The position numbers and the translations under genes are program-made. Below are positions 32,626-44,796 of a stretch of DNA of 64,000 nucleotides, piece by piece. The DNA comes from Desmodesmus armatus (Eukaryota > Chlorophyta > Chlorophyceae > Sphaeropleales > Scenedesmaceae). The stretch lies in contig VIIQ02000001.1 of assembly GCA_007449985.2 (NCBI GenBank), positions 186,001-250,000 on the forward strand. The letters run 5' to 3'. The first letter of the stretch is position 1; each line of letters starts with the position of its first letter. Under the pieces are notes generated by a model. The model ran no database searches, was not told where the DNA came from, and saw only the letters and a list, made by a program, of their open reading frames with translations.

Positions 32626-35606
32626 ATGGCTGCTCGAACTAGTGTGGCAGACCCCCAGCTAGTGATCCAGGGCACACCGCTGCGTGATGCCATCATTAGT
32701 TCCAGCTATGATGCTATTGTCATCGGCTCCGGCATCGGTGGTCTGACAGCTGCTGTTGGTCTTGCCAAGTTTGGCGGGCAACGCGTGCTGGTGCTTGAAC
32801 AGCACTACACGGCGGGAGGATTCACCCATGCTTTCAGGCGGGGCAAGTGAGTGTGCTGCAAGGGACTTTTGGACAGCACGACAGCAACTCACACTGTACA
32901 CTACTCAGGCAGAGCCCGACATGCAAGCTGCAGATGCCCTTGTGACTGCTGCACACTATGACCCTTCTTGTGCATGTGTGGCAACCACACCCATCAACAG
33001 GCTCGACTTTGCACCACACAGTCAACGTACCCACCCCATGCTGCGAGGATACTGATTGTGTGCTGAGCACATATGTGCTGCTTGCTGCAAAGGTTTGCCT
33101 GGAATGTGGGTGTGCACTACGTGGGTAGCGGCATTGGGGAGCCGGGTGGTCAGCTGTACGCACCCTTCAACGCCTTCACAGGGGGTCAGGTGCCATGGGT
33201 GAAGCTGCCACATGTCCGCGACAGGCTGGTGATTGGAGAGAGGTGTGTGACACTCAGCACACAGCAGACACTGCTGATACAGCAAATTAGCAAACCCTTT
33301 CGACTGCAGTGAGTCGCTTGCTGAGGAGTTCCTACATGACAGGTTGTGTACCGTGTCAGCCGCGCACATGACGCAACCATATTACGTTCGGGCTTGGTGA
33401 TCAACACAACAGGTGGACACTCTCCCCATCTGGATCGGTGGTGGCACATGATGCCGACATAGATGCCATCTATGTCACAGTGTGTTGCTTGACATGCATG
33501 TTGTCTGCCATGCGGTCACGCAGGGTGTTTGACATAGTGACTGGGCGAGAGGCCTGGCTGGAGAAGATGACAGAGTACTTCCCAAAGGAGCAACAGGTGC
33601 GCACGCTTCAGAGGAATGGGCGTACATGCCCCCCCCCCTCCTACCCCCAGGAGCGTCGTTCCCTGCACGACCCCCCTGGCACGTATGAGGGTCAGACTGC
33701 GCTGCTAGTCAGTGGTTGGCCTCGCAGCCAGTGATGTGAAAAGCCGACTCTTGAACTCAGACTGGCAACGCATGCGCAGTGCAGAATCCCTCAACCGCAC
33801 TCCTCGAGCAGCATGCATGCTGAGCCTCAGGTTGTTGACGTCACGTTTGTGTCAATGTGGTCGCACAAAATCATGTGTACCAGCTGTGTACTCAGTCTGG
33901 ACTGGCTGCACAGGCGCCTGTGCAGAGCTGCACAATCATCAGCTTGATAAGCCTTGATATGTATCCTCATAAGCGGGCCGTTGCACTGTTCTGACTTTGC
34001 AACCTCTTGTGTGCAGGCGCTGGTAGCATTCTTGGAGCTGCTGGATGTTGCAGAAAGCAGTTTCCAGTGCGTCTTGGTACTGTTGATACTTGCATCACAT
34101 ATCAGCAGAGCGCGTCGCACACTGAAGCAACCACACCATGACTAGTGCTTTGAGACCTCCAGCTTTGTCAGCCATCCCTGCATCATGCAGCAACATGCCC
34201 TGACGGGATGTATCACTTGTTGGAAGGATGCCATCTGTCTTGCGGCAAGACAGCCAGAAGGACCACAGAAACCCAGCCAAGGCATGTCCAGCAAGCGATG
34301 GTCGACAGGCCGTGCCCCGCCTTCCTGCATGTCAGTAACCGTGCACACGTCAGCCTGGGGCCCAGCCCTTGCGACCTCCCTTGAGCGTATGAGGAAACCC
34401 TGTCTGCCTGCAGGAATGCCAACAGCACACGTGGCCTGCCAGACTGGCTCGCTTGGCTGCTGAAGCCGTTCACTTCCAGCTCAGTGTCAGAGTGGGCAAA
34501 ATTGGCAGGGCAGTCGCTGGCAGAGGTGCTTGACGGCATCACCCAAGTAAGTGTACTGCCGCAGCTGCAGCTCAAGCTTGCGAAATGTGCAGCAGTAGTG
34601 CTCAGCTAGTGAATCATTCTGCAAACGGCTGGTGCCCACTGCAACTGAGTTGCTGCCAGCAGCTGTAGTGCAGCCGGTTTGAACCCAGCTGGGTGTTCAC
34701 ACCTAAGAGCCTTAGGTGGTTGTTTCTGCAGTGGCCTCACTTGCTTGACCAGCCTTCCAGAGTGCAGGTGCAAGCATCACGACGGTCGCTTGCACCCACC
34801 TAGGTATGAGTGGCCCACTGGGTATGCGATGTCCCAAGTGCCAACCAACAGCACAGCCACTGGTTGTTTCTGTCTGATGCCTGCAGGACCCTGAGCTGAA
34901 GGCGGTGCTGAGCGGGGCTTGGTGAGTGAAGGGTACAGCAGGGTTGTACTTGCGAGCGGTTGTGCATGAAGGCAATGGGTGGAAGGTTCTTGCGAGTGCC
35001 GGCGTCTCACCTGATTGCCGAGCAAGGTGCAAGCTGCCACTGCTGCGCCGAGCTTGCCTTGAGCTGATACATGCAGCTCTCTAGAAGAACACTTATGCAC
35101 AGGCAGTTGTGTCTTGTTTTGGGCCGCCTTTTGGTCTCCATATTGCCGGCATGGTAAGCACATGCAGGGAAGTCTGTATGCCTTTAAGGTGACTAGTGCT
35201 TGACTAAAACAGAGCTTCCATCAGTCTGACCAAAGGGTGCTCTGGTTTTGTTGCTGCTGTTGGCTGCTGCAGGCCTGACGTGGGTCTGTCACCAGTGGAG
35301 AGCAGCGCTGGCTACTACCTGGTGGTGTACAAGAGCTTCCTGAACGGTGAGAGAGCAGGCTCACTGACTCAAGTCGCAGTGAGCTCACTGTGTCATGTTG
35401 CCAACTTGACATGATGCACAACCAAGTCTTCATGAATGGATTGCAAGGCTTTGGAGAAACCAAGGTCATGGTTACCCTACTGAGTCCCGTAGTGACAAGC
35501 TCAATGTGTCTGTGTGTGCCTCCAGCATAGGCCGCTGTCCCAGCTTTGCCAGTTGCTTGCAGCATCAAGACTCTGCGGCGGCTGCTGCCGGTGCCGCTGC
35601 CGCTGC

Positions 35607-35676
<70 letters not shown>

Positions 35677-38079
35677 TGCCACATACAGGTGCCTATGTCC
35701 CAGCAGGTGGAGCCAGCCACATTGCTGCTGCCATGATTCCCACCATCGAGGCAGCAGGTGGCTCAGTGGTCACTTCTGCAGATGTGGAGCAGATCTTGGT
35801 GAAGGGAGGCAGGGCTGTGGGGGTCAGACTGGCAGATGGAAGGGAGATATCAGCGAGAACGGTAAGCTGTTGCCTGTTCCTCATCAACAAATATCAGATT
35901 GGCAGAGAGCTTTTGCACCAAGCGGCCATTCATTGTGGGGTGCGCTTATGCTGGTTATGCCCAGTGCAGCCTACTGAGTAGATGAGCCGGCAAATGGGCT
36001 TGCAAGGATGTTTGTGCAGTACATGACAGGACAGTACAGTACAGCACACCACAGGTACATCTGCAGGAGAACAGACTGTTAGCCTGGACGCAAGCTGGCG
36101 AGCTGGGGGTCTCATGAGACACCAAGTTGCCCTTTGTTTGGGAAGCACCCTGCTGTCACAACATACCAGCTCTCTGGCAGAGGTACCAACGCTAGCACTT
36201 AAGGCTCCCTCCAATTGAGTGCACCACCTGACATGCCGCGCTTATGTCATTTCATTAGTGTGGAGAGTACCGCTCAGCGGTGAAAGTATCCACTTGTAAC
36301 AACCTCCCCCCCATTAGTGGCATCAACCACAGTTTATATGCAGACTCTGCAAGTTGAGGCCGCATCCACTTGACCACACCACCTGACGTGCCGCGCCGCT
36401 TGGGCTTGTGTCATTGATTGCAGGTCATCAGCAACGCAGGCCTCATCAACACCTATAACAAACTTCTGCCCCCCGACATCCTCACAACCAACCCCGAGAT
36501 GCAGCATCAGCTGCAGCAGGCCGCAGCAGCAGGGTCCTCCAAAAGCACGGTCATCATGTATGTTGGGCTTGACGAGCCTCATGTGCCTGAGTTTGAGGGT
36601 TTAGGAACCCTGAGGCTATACCCTACAGGAGACCATGACCTAAACCAAAGGAGGTTTCTGCAGGACCCGGAGGCTCCCCTGTCTTTGGTGGAGGTCTGCT
36701 GCTGCAGCTGCAAAGACAGCCTGGCATCAGATGCTGCTCCCGCTGGTGCTGCTGCTGCGGCAAGCTGTAGCAGCGGCACAACTGGCCCGTGTTCGTTCCC
36801 AGGTGCCGTTAGCAATGGAGACAGCAAGGACAGCAGCAGCAGTGCAGCGGGTCAGGGTAGGGGGGCCAGCACTCTTCAGGTGATGAGTGTTGCCAACTAC
36901 GATTGGTTCAAGGACTGGGCGGGGACAGAGTGGCACAAGCGGGGAGAGGGCTACAAGGATTTCAAGCAGCACCTGCGAGACAGGCTGATGCAGAAGCTAG
37001 GTGAGCATCTCACATCCCTTTCTGCAGGGTTCAATACTACCTGGCAGTTGTGCGGGTCTCATGAGGAGGTTCATAGGCAGCCACCCCTGGTTTCTGTTGT
37101 CGATGTTGCAGTGACTTGAGGTGTTGCACAGGCAGCTGCCGAGGGCTTGCAGAGGCGCATGCGCTGCGTGCGCACGCATGCACCTTCATCACCCATGCTT
37201 GTAAAAGTCGTCTGCAACCATGTGAGGAGCATTCACGTCAACCAGCACAAGAGCAAGGAACCTGCTTGGCTCCAGCAGGGACCTAGCACCTGACAGCTGT
37301 TACAGCACCACAGCATGATGCTACCATAGTTTGCACTGGGTGTGGCGACGGCGGCAGCGCTTTTGCTCTGGCCAGGAGCACATTTTGGCATCTTAGAAAG
37401 ATGCTGTCCAGGCTAAATATGGCTTGTGTGCTCTGCGCAGGGGAGGTGTTCCCAGAGCTGCCTGGCCGCATTGCGTGCAGTGATGTGTCAACCCCACTGA
37501 CTACAGAGCACTTCTCAAAGTGGCCCAAGGGCAGCATGTGAGCACTACTAGTGATGTGATGTATCACGCCTTCACTTCACTATTTCAATCATACTATGTG
37601 AGCACTACGCATTCATCTTGCAAGGGCATGCCATGCTTGAAGCGCATGCATCAACACGTCAGGGCCCTGACATCATGGGGCTGCTTGGACAGACCTGGTG
37701 TGAGCAGAAGGCAAACGGCACTGTGGAGTGCCGCAACACTCAATGTGGTCACTAAAAGCCATGTGACACCACCCGCACGGTCATGTGTTTTGCAGATCTG
37801 CAAACCTTTCTGATGCTGCCTCTGATGTGCCAGTCTGTCTGTGCTGCTGTGCGTGTTTGCCGCAGCTACGGCATCCAAGCCTCACCTGAGCGCTACAGCC
37901 AGACAGGCGGCTACAGCTGGGGCCCTGCAACCCCACTGCCTGGGCTGCTGCTGACTGGACAGGATCTGCTGGGAGATGGAGTCACCTCTGCTTTCTTTGC
38001 TGGGGTACTGGCGGCGCAGAAGGCAGGGGGGCTGTGGGTGTCCCTTGGCCTGTTGAGGGAGATGCAGAAGTGGATTTGA
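32626..38079 (+). CDS. RetSat/CRTISO-like FAD-dependent oxidoreductase
   Basis: Eleven exons: 32626-32846, 33093-33242, 33524-33596, 34017-34066, 34414-34546, 34887-34921, 35273-35346, 35689-35861, 36424-37000, 37441-37537 and 37866-38079; 598 aa, all phases agree. The phytoene-desaturase/RetSat superfamily is clear from the N-terminal FAD Rossmann motif ([22 protein letters not shown] at 34-39) and [15 protein letters not shown]. It is also clear from [28 protein letters not shown], the [16 protein letters not shown] strand, [15 protein letters not shown], and the C-terminal [18 protein letters not shown]. Order and length fit all-trans-retinol 13,14-reductase-like proteins, which in plants and algae are carotenoid- or isoprenoid-type oxidoreductases of mostly unknown substrate. 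There is no obvious transit peptide. Residues about 394-450 are a Cys/Ala/Ser-rich low-complexity insert ([10 protein letters not shown]..) where relatives have ordered sequence. Confidence 0.88.
35577..35675 (+). repeat. (CTG)n with (GCCGCT) start, in RetSat-like intron
   Basis: About 100 bp of CTG triplets with a few GCC and GTT interruptions lie directly before the exon 8 acceptor. Confidence 0.95.
36260..36314 (+). repeat. 55-bp dispersed repeat, copy 1
   Basis: It is the reverse complement of 59980-60033 except for one G/C-run base. It includes ACCGCTCAGCGGT and ends in a C-run after TTGTAACAACC. CATTAGTG flanks it on both sides (36253-36260 and 36312-36319), a possible 8-bp target-site duplication. 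Confidence 0.85.
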
Positions 38080-38098
38080 GTGGGCGACGGGCAGGATG

Positions 38099-38103
38099 TG
38101 TAA
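38099..38103 (+). terminator. TGTAA poly-A signal candidate, RetSat-like gene
   Basis: TGTAA occurs 20 nt after the stop codon. This would give a very short 3' UTR, and other signals further on are possible. Confidence 0.3.
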
Positions 38104-38218
38104 GGTATGATGCTGTGTGTGGTGTGGGCGTCAGCACTCAGCCGTGTCTGGGTGCAGTGTCTTGCCTTTCATTGAGCCCCACAACGTTAGCTGAGTAATT
38201 TGCGCTCAAGTGGCTCGC

Positions 38219-38316
38219 TTTTGAATGGACGGGACTGGCTGATGCTGGGAGATGGAGGCAGGCAGCTTGTAGGTGTCTGTTGGCACGTTGAGCAAGATGC
38301 AGAAGTGGACGTGAGC
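38219..38316 (+). repeat. Shortened echo of RetSat-like terminal exon
   Basis: GACTGG, then GCTGGGAGATGGAG, GTGTCTGTTGGC, GTTGAGCAAGATGCAGAAGT and GGACGTGAG follow the order of the last exon's end (37963-38080: GACTGGACAG, CTGGGAGATGGAG, GTGTCCCTTGGC, GTTGAGGGAGATGCAGAAGT, GGATTTGAG). The middle is deleted. Confidence 0.75.
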
Positions 38317-39945
38317 AGGGCAACTGTGGGCCAAGAGCCTTTTGTTATGCTGTGTGTCGGTCGCACACCCCTGCCCATAAACAATTTGGAGAGATGCCAG
38401 TTGCTTTACAGACTTGGGTTCAGCCGCAGTGTTGTGCACAATGACCCGGTCAACCCGAGGGTCTGTGTGTCTGCTGGCAAGGCAGGCGACACGTGCGGCT
38501 CAGACCACATGGACGAGGCACATTTGCTCTTTTTTGTGGGCCCCCCCAGTCGCTCCAAAGGATCCTTGGCAACTACCTGCAAGTTGCAGGCATGTCTGAT
38601 GTTCATGTGCTCCGTGAGCTTGTTGTGGTTGTGAGCATTGCACAAGCTCGACGGCTGTCGCCGCAATGCTGAGCTTTGAGCAAGCCGTCATACAGCCTGG
38701 TGGCGCTCTTGTTTGGATTATTAGTGGGAATTTCAAAGTGGGTGTCTGGCAAGTATAAGCATTGATAGGTGCTTTGGTACGTTTTGTGGGGCCACAATGA
38801 CACAGCACCATTGCAGGCCCATGCCTATCAGAAGTGCTTTCCCCAGAACCAATGGGCAGAGACTAACTTGTCGCTGCCAGTGACACACTGTCCACTGAAT
38901 TTTCTTGTTACACACAACTGCCGGGGGGTTCATCCACTGATCTGACTCATTGAATGTGGTACAAGACGTGCCCAGTCCTCAAGTAGTGCAAACTAAGACT
39001 GAGCCCTTGCGCCACTGGCAGAGCAGAGACATCAAGCAGCTGGGGATCAGGTTGCACACTATATCGACCGCCGATGCACAGTGCATGTTTTCAGTGGCAG
39101 ACTCCAGCACACAACAAGCGCCAATGGCCCTCTGCCACAGTGCCCAATCAAAATGTCGCATGATTATTGCACGCGTACTCACCGAGGAGACTGTCAGACT
39201 GAACTCTAAGCAAAAAGCAGTCAATGCATGGACCTGCCTGCCAGACAGGAGGCCCCTAATCAGCCCAGAAGTGCTCTTTGAACCATATGTCAGAACACCA
39301 ATTGCGGAACAGCAGAAGCCTACACTATGGCATCATGCTGCGGCGAGAACACACACAACTATTCTGGTCGTGGGGCACATGCATGGAGCTGTATGCACAG
39401 CTTCACCACAAAGCTGCGCTGCCCGATATCAAGGCTGCCTGCAACCATTGCTCAGGTGCCATCCCCCCATTGCAGCACTGCATGCCAGTGATGCTAGCAA
39501 GGCCTCCTGCGCTCCTACTACAAGCTACTACAGGCTAGCCAGAATGCATGCATACTGGGCCTGCTCGGCTGGATGCGCCCGGGCCACCTAACGGCGGCTG
39601 CAAGTTAATCTAGCTAGGCATGCGCTACGCCTTAGGCGCTGCACATTTACTGTAGGGCCCTCCCGGAAGGCAGGCCCTGCGCGATGGCCACCACAAGCCC
39701 TGTCTGCAGTAGCACTGCGGTCACCGCCGGGCAACTAAGCGCACACAGTCCTTTTGTGTTGCACACGGACACAACAAACATGCTGCCAGCCTTATGGCGT
39801 GCCGTCGACTGACCAACTTGAGCACTTACTGATTGGGTGGCGCGATGCTGCATTGGTCCCGGTACTCTACGTGGTACTCTGGACCAGCGATTAGTCAGCC
39901 GCATAGCAATGCACACCACTACTGGCAGCAATACGCTCAGACAGG

Positions 39946-40900
39946 ACAACAAGTGTCCATGGGAAGCCTGCATTATCCATGGATGCGTCAGGTTTTCCTC
40001 CATCATCTGCTGCACATGGTGCGAACCACGCAGCTCACACACGTGTAAATGTCTACATGCACGTGTGGCCCCCTCCCTGGGCATGCAACATGATTCAGGG
40101 TCTGCTACCAGAGGCTCAAGGGGCAGCCGTGCGTGCCGCTCCCGCCCAACCGCACAAGCGCCCCCGTCGACAGGCCAAGCAACCCACAAACAGTAAAGCT
40201 GCATGAATGACACAAGGCACGACGCTAACTGCTACCAGTAGCAGGTGACGTACTCATGCATGCTGCATGAGGCAAGGCCATGCGGGGACTCAATGACTGG
40301 TCACCAGTGAGATGGTGACCTCTTGATGCTCGTGCAGCACAATCCTGCTCAACAGTGGTACTAGCAGTGCACTCCTGGAGACCTACGTATGAAGGGGTTT
40401 GGGTTTAGGGATTATGGGTTTGGGGTTTCGAACAACAAGTGTCCATGGGAAGCCTGCATTATCCATGGATGCGTCAGGTTTTCCTCCATCATCTGCTGCA
40501 CATGGTGCGAACCACGCAGCTCACACACGTGTAAATGTCTACATGCACGTGTGGCCCCCTCCCTGAGCATGCAACATGATTCAGGGTCTGCTACCAGAGG
40601 CTCAAGGGGCAGCCGTGCGTGCCGCTCCCGCCCAACCGCACAAGCGTCCCCGTCGGCAGGCCAAGCAACCCACAAACAGTCAAGCTGCATGAATGACACA
40701 AGGCACCACGCTAACTGCTACCAGTAGCAGGTGACGTACTCATGCATGCTGCATAAGGCAAGGCCATGCGGGTAGTGACTCAATAACTGGTCACCAGTGA
40801 GATGGTGACCTCTTGATGCTCGTGCAACACATTCCTGCTCAACAGTGGTACTAGCAGTGCACTCCTGGAGACCTATGTATGAAGGGGTTTGGGTTTAGGG
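39946..40900 (+). repeat. 465-bp direct duplication (two copies)
   Basis: Copy 1 is 39946-40410 and copy 2 is 40432-40900, offset about 486 bp. They are nearly identical, differing by scattered substitutions and a 4-bp insertion (GGGTAGTGACTC against GGGGACTC). Both start ACAACAAGTGTCCATGGGAA and end in GGGGTTTGGGTTTAGGG. Confidence 0.92.
40391..40431 (+). repeat. Interstitial telomere-like motifs, first block
   Basis: GAAGGGGTTTGGGTTTAGGG followed by ATTATGGGTTTGGGGTTTCG: degenerate TTTAGGG units at the junction between the two duplicate copies. Confidence 0.7.
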
Positions 40901-40960
40901 TTTTGAAACCTTAAGCCCTTCCCTAAACCCCCAAACTATAAAACCCTAACCCCTCTTAAC
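40881..40960. repeat. Interstitial telomere-like motifs, head-to-head block
   Basis: GGGTTTGGGTTTAGGGTTTT on the left turns into CCCTAAACCCCCAAAC and AAAACCCTAACCCC on the right, so the telomere-type strand switches within 60 bp. Such head-to-head arrays resemble telomere-fusion or repair scars. Confidence 0.75.
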
Positions 40961-41909
40961 TTGCCGTGACTGTGCAGGGTGGCCAATGCAGGGTAATGCG
41001 TGCCATGTTGATCACAGGGGCACTTCAGGCTGCCAGCTATACCATGGTTTGAAGCCTCATGTGATGTTTCCTGGCTCCCGACGGGGTGTTCAGGCACGGC
41101 CTGACCCATTTGATAGTAACAGTGATGCCCAGTAGCTGCCACAGTGTGTCTGTGGGCATCACACGTCCACTGCACAGCACCAGTAGTGGTAACTGCCCGG
41201 AAAACATTTGAACACACATGGAGCTCCTTCTAAGCAGGCACCATTACGTGTAATGCACGCTGCATCCACATCCAAACCCTCAGTCATCAGTAAGGACTGC
41301 ATGCATGTCAGCCTGCAAGAAGGGTTGCCCTCAAGTTGTCGCCCAAAACCACCGCAAAGTTGTACGGTACAGTACAGTGTGACAGCCGGCATGGTCTGTC
41401 TGGGGTGAACATGATCTCATCTGCCTACCCCGCCAACAGGCTGAAGCAGAGTATCTAAAACCCTGTCGTCAGAAGTGTCTTACGCACACACACGCACCAG
41501 CTTCCAGCTGGCTAGCACCAAGGGTGCCACCCTAAGCAAGGTCCTGGTGTCAAGCTCGCACACAGTGACGGTCCTGAATGTACTACCCCTTGTATGTCAA
41601 CGTGCCACATTGCGCCCATGCAGGCCACAGCTTCAGTGGCGAGTGTGTGTACAAATAGCCATGCTAACAGTAACAGTCGTCCCACTAAGGGGTGTCCATA
41701 GACTCTGTGGCTGATACAAAGTCAGCAAGTGTGACGCATGTGATGCAGTTCTGATTTTGTCAACAAGCATCTGCTGTCACAGCACAGTGTGCTACAGGTG
41801 TGACTGCACACCAACACAGCCTGCAGGCTTCTGTGTCAGGTACCAATCAGCAAGACATACCCATATCAGCAAAAATCAGCAACCCCCTCCAACATAGCAA
41901 GCAGGTACA

Positions 41910-41914
41910 TTACA
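41910..41914 (-). terminator. TGTAA poly-A signal candidate, rolling-stone-like gene
   Basis: TTACA on the plus strand, i.e. TGTAA on the transcript strand, about 256 nt after the stop. Confidence 0.4.
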
Positions 41915-42169
41915 ACCATCTCAGAACAGTCTTGCAACCTGTCTAATCCGTCAGTGAATTAAGGGGAGGAGCTCAGTCAAACCACTTTGCCGGCCCCAGA
42001 CACAAAACACTCTCAAAACCTGCATCGCTTGGCAACTTGAGCCAGAGGGCTGCAGATGAAAGCAGTGCGCCCGCAGCACGAAAAATGAGAACCAGTCGAC
42101 ACTTCCGAAATGTTCACGTCAGCCTCGCAGGGCCGTCGCACCGCCGCGCACTCCCCGCGACCGGCGTGG

Positions 42170-43970
42170 TCACTGCCCGAATGCGATTGCGAGGCGCGGA
42201 CTGCGGGGGGCAATTTGCTGCTCCTGCGGCCCATGCCACGTAGTAACATTGTCCATCGGTATCCACGTGCCGTTCTGCTGCTTTGCCATGATGATGTCTT
42301 CATCCGGCTGCTGCTGACATGTGCACTTTTTGAGGCAAAGCTCCCGCACGGCGGCGACCACAAACCTGAACACACAGACAGAAACATGATGTTGCTTAGT
42401 CATTCAAGCCAGGCACCCTGCTGCAATCGTGGTTTCAAGCAACATGCAGAACGAACGGCCTCGCTATTCAACACACATATGCAGCCACTTGCATCTGCTG
42501 GCAAATAGCTTTGGGCCATTCATCCCTTCAAGCCCAAAGCTATTTGGGCTGCATACGCACATGACTGCGAAGCCCAGCAACAAAAGCGCTGGCAGCGCAA
42601 AGTAGTAAGGCACTGCCATGAACTTGGTCCAGTCCAGCGCCCGATACACCCAAGCGCCTGTGACACCGTAGTAGATCCACAAAAAGGCGAGGTACACCGA
42701 CCCATATGCCACGACCACCTGCATGCATGTCCAGCAAGAAAATTTGACGGCAGTCTATGCGGCATGAGTTATACCTGTAAGCAGAACATGGGTGCATGCA
42801 CTCTTGCTGTTCATACTGGCGGCGACAGCCAATCACCTGCAGATGTCCAGCAAGCGTCGATCAACATACGGTAATGTGCATGCGATATGAATTTGAATTT
42901 ACCTGTAGGTGAAAGCTGACCAGGGGCATCCTGGACAGCCCCACATCCAGCAGCAGCAGGAACGAGCTGGCACCATGCTTCACTGGGTTGTCAAACCGCA
43001 GGTCGCTGCCAGGCACATAATCCGCAAACCTGCAGACATAAACATAACATCTGCAGGTTCGGCCGGGCTACGCTTCAGCTCTTGCAGTTGGGTGTTTGTA
43101 CTTTTATATCAATCTCTGGGTGTTTGTACTTGTATATCAATCTCTAGAGTGATCGAGCAATGCAATGATACCCAAGTGCTGGACACGAGTCCCGGCAGAG
43201 GCTCACCAGTAGAAGATGGTCAGCATGATGCTGGCGGAGCACGTTGTGGTGAGCAGCAGGTGATAGAACCGCAGGGCAGGGTTCCAGGAGTGGGTGCTGC
43301 TGACTGGCTTGTTTGTTTCGATGCAGGGGATGGTAGGCCGTTTGCGGCGCATCAACTCCTGCAAGTCAAAAGATGACGTCATATGTGTGTCATATGACAA
43401 GCTAAATGTCACACAGCATGTGTTCAAGCCGTTGGCATACAGCATTGTTGACGTGTTCACATGGCTGTGTGTCCAGGTGAGGTGCCTTCAATGCATATAT
43501 TTCTTGCATATATTCACAGCATAATATAATATAATGATACAAATATATATTCAATGCATAATGCATACATGATGTTCCCGTTGCCAGCTGCCACTGAGCG
43601 CAACCCAACTTCCCCCCAAAATGCAGACATGGCATGCCAAATGCTGGCTGCCAGCCTGGCAGGCTAAGTGAGACAGCTGCCAGGCAGTCATTGCCAAACT
43701 GGCTGAAGAATGTCCAATGTCGGTGTGGCTCACCCTGGCCGTGACTGCAACTCCCAGTAGCCCAGTGAGCCCAAATGCCACAAATGTCCAGTTTGTGAAG
43801 TAAATGAAAAACGAGCCGCCCGCTGGGTGGTACATAATGTTCTGCATGCATCAGAACACCAGTAGACGAGATGTGCGAAGTGATGTTAGTTCGGACAGCC
43901 TTTGGAACAACTCAAGCAGGCTCAAGCCTACAGGCTGTTGATGATCGGGAGGATTTAGGGTCATGAGGAG

Positions 43971-44006
<36 letters not shown>

Positions 44007-44796
44007 GACATCTGCACCCTCAGAAATTGTTGGGCAGACATGAAGTGCAACCCATGCTGCATAGTTGCCATGCATGCTGTCGATGATGTATCAGCGGTGG
44101 CTGCTACAGCTGCTGGTGCATGAGCGACGAGAATGGGACTGCTACATCCCATGACAACTGCTGCAGCTGTTGGGTACGCCCGTAGACTCCTACAGTAATG
44201 CCAGTGTTGGACTCACCCCGAAGATGATGGTAAGCAGGAAGACACAAAACTCCAGTACTCTGAACAGCAGCAAGCCCAGCACTCCAATTGGCCCATCCAG
44301 CTGCATGCACCAACAGCACAGCACACTTCAGCATGTTGTTGAGATCAGGCAGAATTGTTGACCATACTTTCTGCTGATGTTAGCAGCTGCTCTGTGACCT
44401 AGTGTGTGCTGCACAGTACAGGATTGTAGAGTACAGTATGCTTGCTGCAGGACTCTCTTGCTGCTGCTCAGCACCCGTCCCTGGTACAGCCTACTCGCAT
44501 GGTTGACCTCAGCTCCTGCTACACTTCGGTTCAGACACCATAATTGGAAAGTCAGCATGCTTCATGGCTTCGCCGCCTACCAAGTCCTTGGCACAGATAA
44601 GGTCCCAAGCAAACCATGTCTGGGGTGGTGATGAAACATGCCCCTGCTTCCAGTTCGACACTAAAGCAAGGTTCAGGTGACTGCATCTCTTCCAAACGGG
44701 ACTCTGAGTATTGAATAGGTACAGTCCGAGGTTCCAGAGGGCTGTGTAGGCAATGGCCACTGCTGCTTGCCAAGTGAAGACAGCCTGTGCTGCCAT
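42170..44796 (-). CDS. Rolling-stone-like multipass membrane protein
   Basis: Seven exons on the minus strand: 44796-44581, 44300-44217, 43841-43734, 43358-43207, 43029-42903, 42718-42561 and 42365-42170; 346 aa, all GT-AG with agreeing phases. Six or seven hydrophobic segments are visible: AVAIAYTALWNLGLYLF, GVLGLLLFRVLEFCVFLLTI, FIYFTNWTFVAFGLTGLLG, FYHLLLTTTCSASIMLTIFY, VAYGSVYLAFLWIYYGVTG and YYFALPALLLLGFAVMFVVA. The YFTNWTF motif, the HG..SFLLLLDVGLSR..L stretch after the fourth segment and the YG.VYLAFLWIYY segment match the rolling-stone/ROST-like family (related to FAR-17a/AIG1). The function in algae is unknown. The C-terminal tail is Gln-rich and soluble. The 42561 donor was chosen because it keeps the last TM open; using a site 4 nt later would truncate the tail. 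Confidence 0.72.
42506..42545. repeat. Short perfect hairpin in rolling-stone-like intron
   Basis: AAATAGCTTTGGGC is followed after about 15 bp by GCCCAAAGCTATTT. The stem is 14 bp. Confidence 0.85.
43090..43145. repeat. 28-bp tandem duplication in rolling-stone-like intron
   Basis: GGGTGTTTGTACTT.TATATC followed by AATCTCT occurs twice, back to back, with one mismatch. Confidence 0.9.
43971..44005 (+). repeat. (CTG)n microsatellite in intron
   Basis: About eleven CTG triplets between exons 2 and 3 of the rolling-stone-like gene. Confidence 0.95.

Larger units (their letters stand above)
38080..42169. other. Gene-poor region with large direct duplication
   Basis: About 4.1 kb between the RetSat-like gene and the rolling-stone-like gene. 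It holds the RetSat terminal-exon echo, a 465-bp direct repeat pair and telomere-like motifs. The open frame at 39085-39591 (+) and its shadows show no recognisable domain and were not called. The right end contains the 3' flank of the rolling-stone-like gene. Confidence 0.5.

Noticed and set aside
38950..39591. 213-codon plus frame
   Set aside because: The first codon is TTG; the first ATG is at 39085. Other frames over the same DNA look equally (un)convincing and no family features are visible.
39647..40213. 188-codon minus frame covering the first direct-repeat copy
   Set aside because: In copy 2 the matching frame is open only across the duplicated part, as expected from recent duplication; composition is shadow-like.
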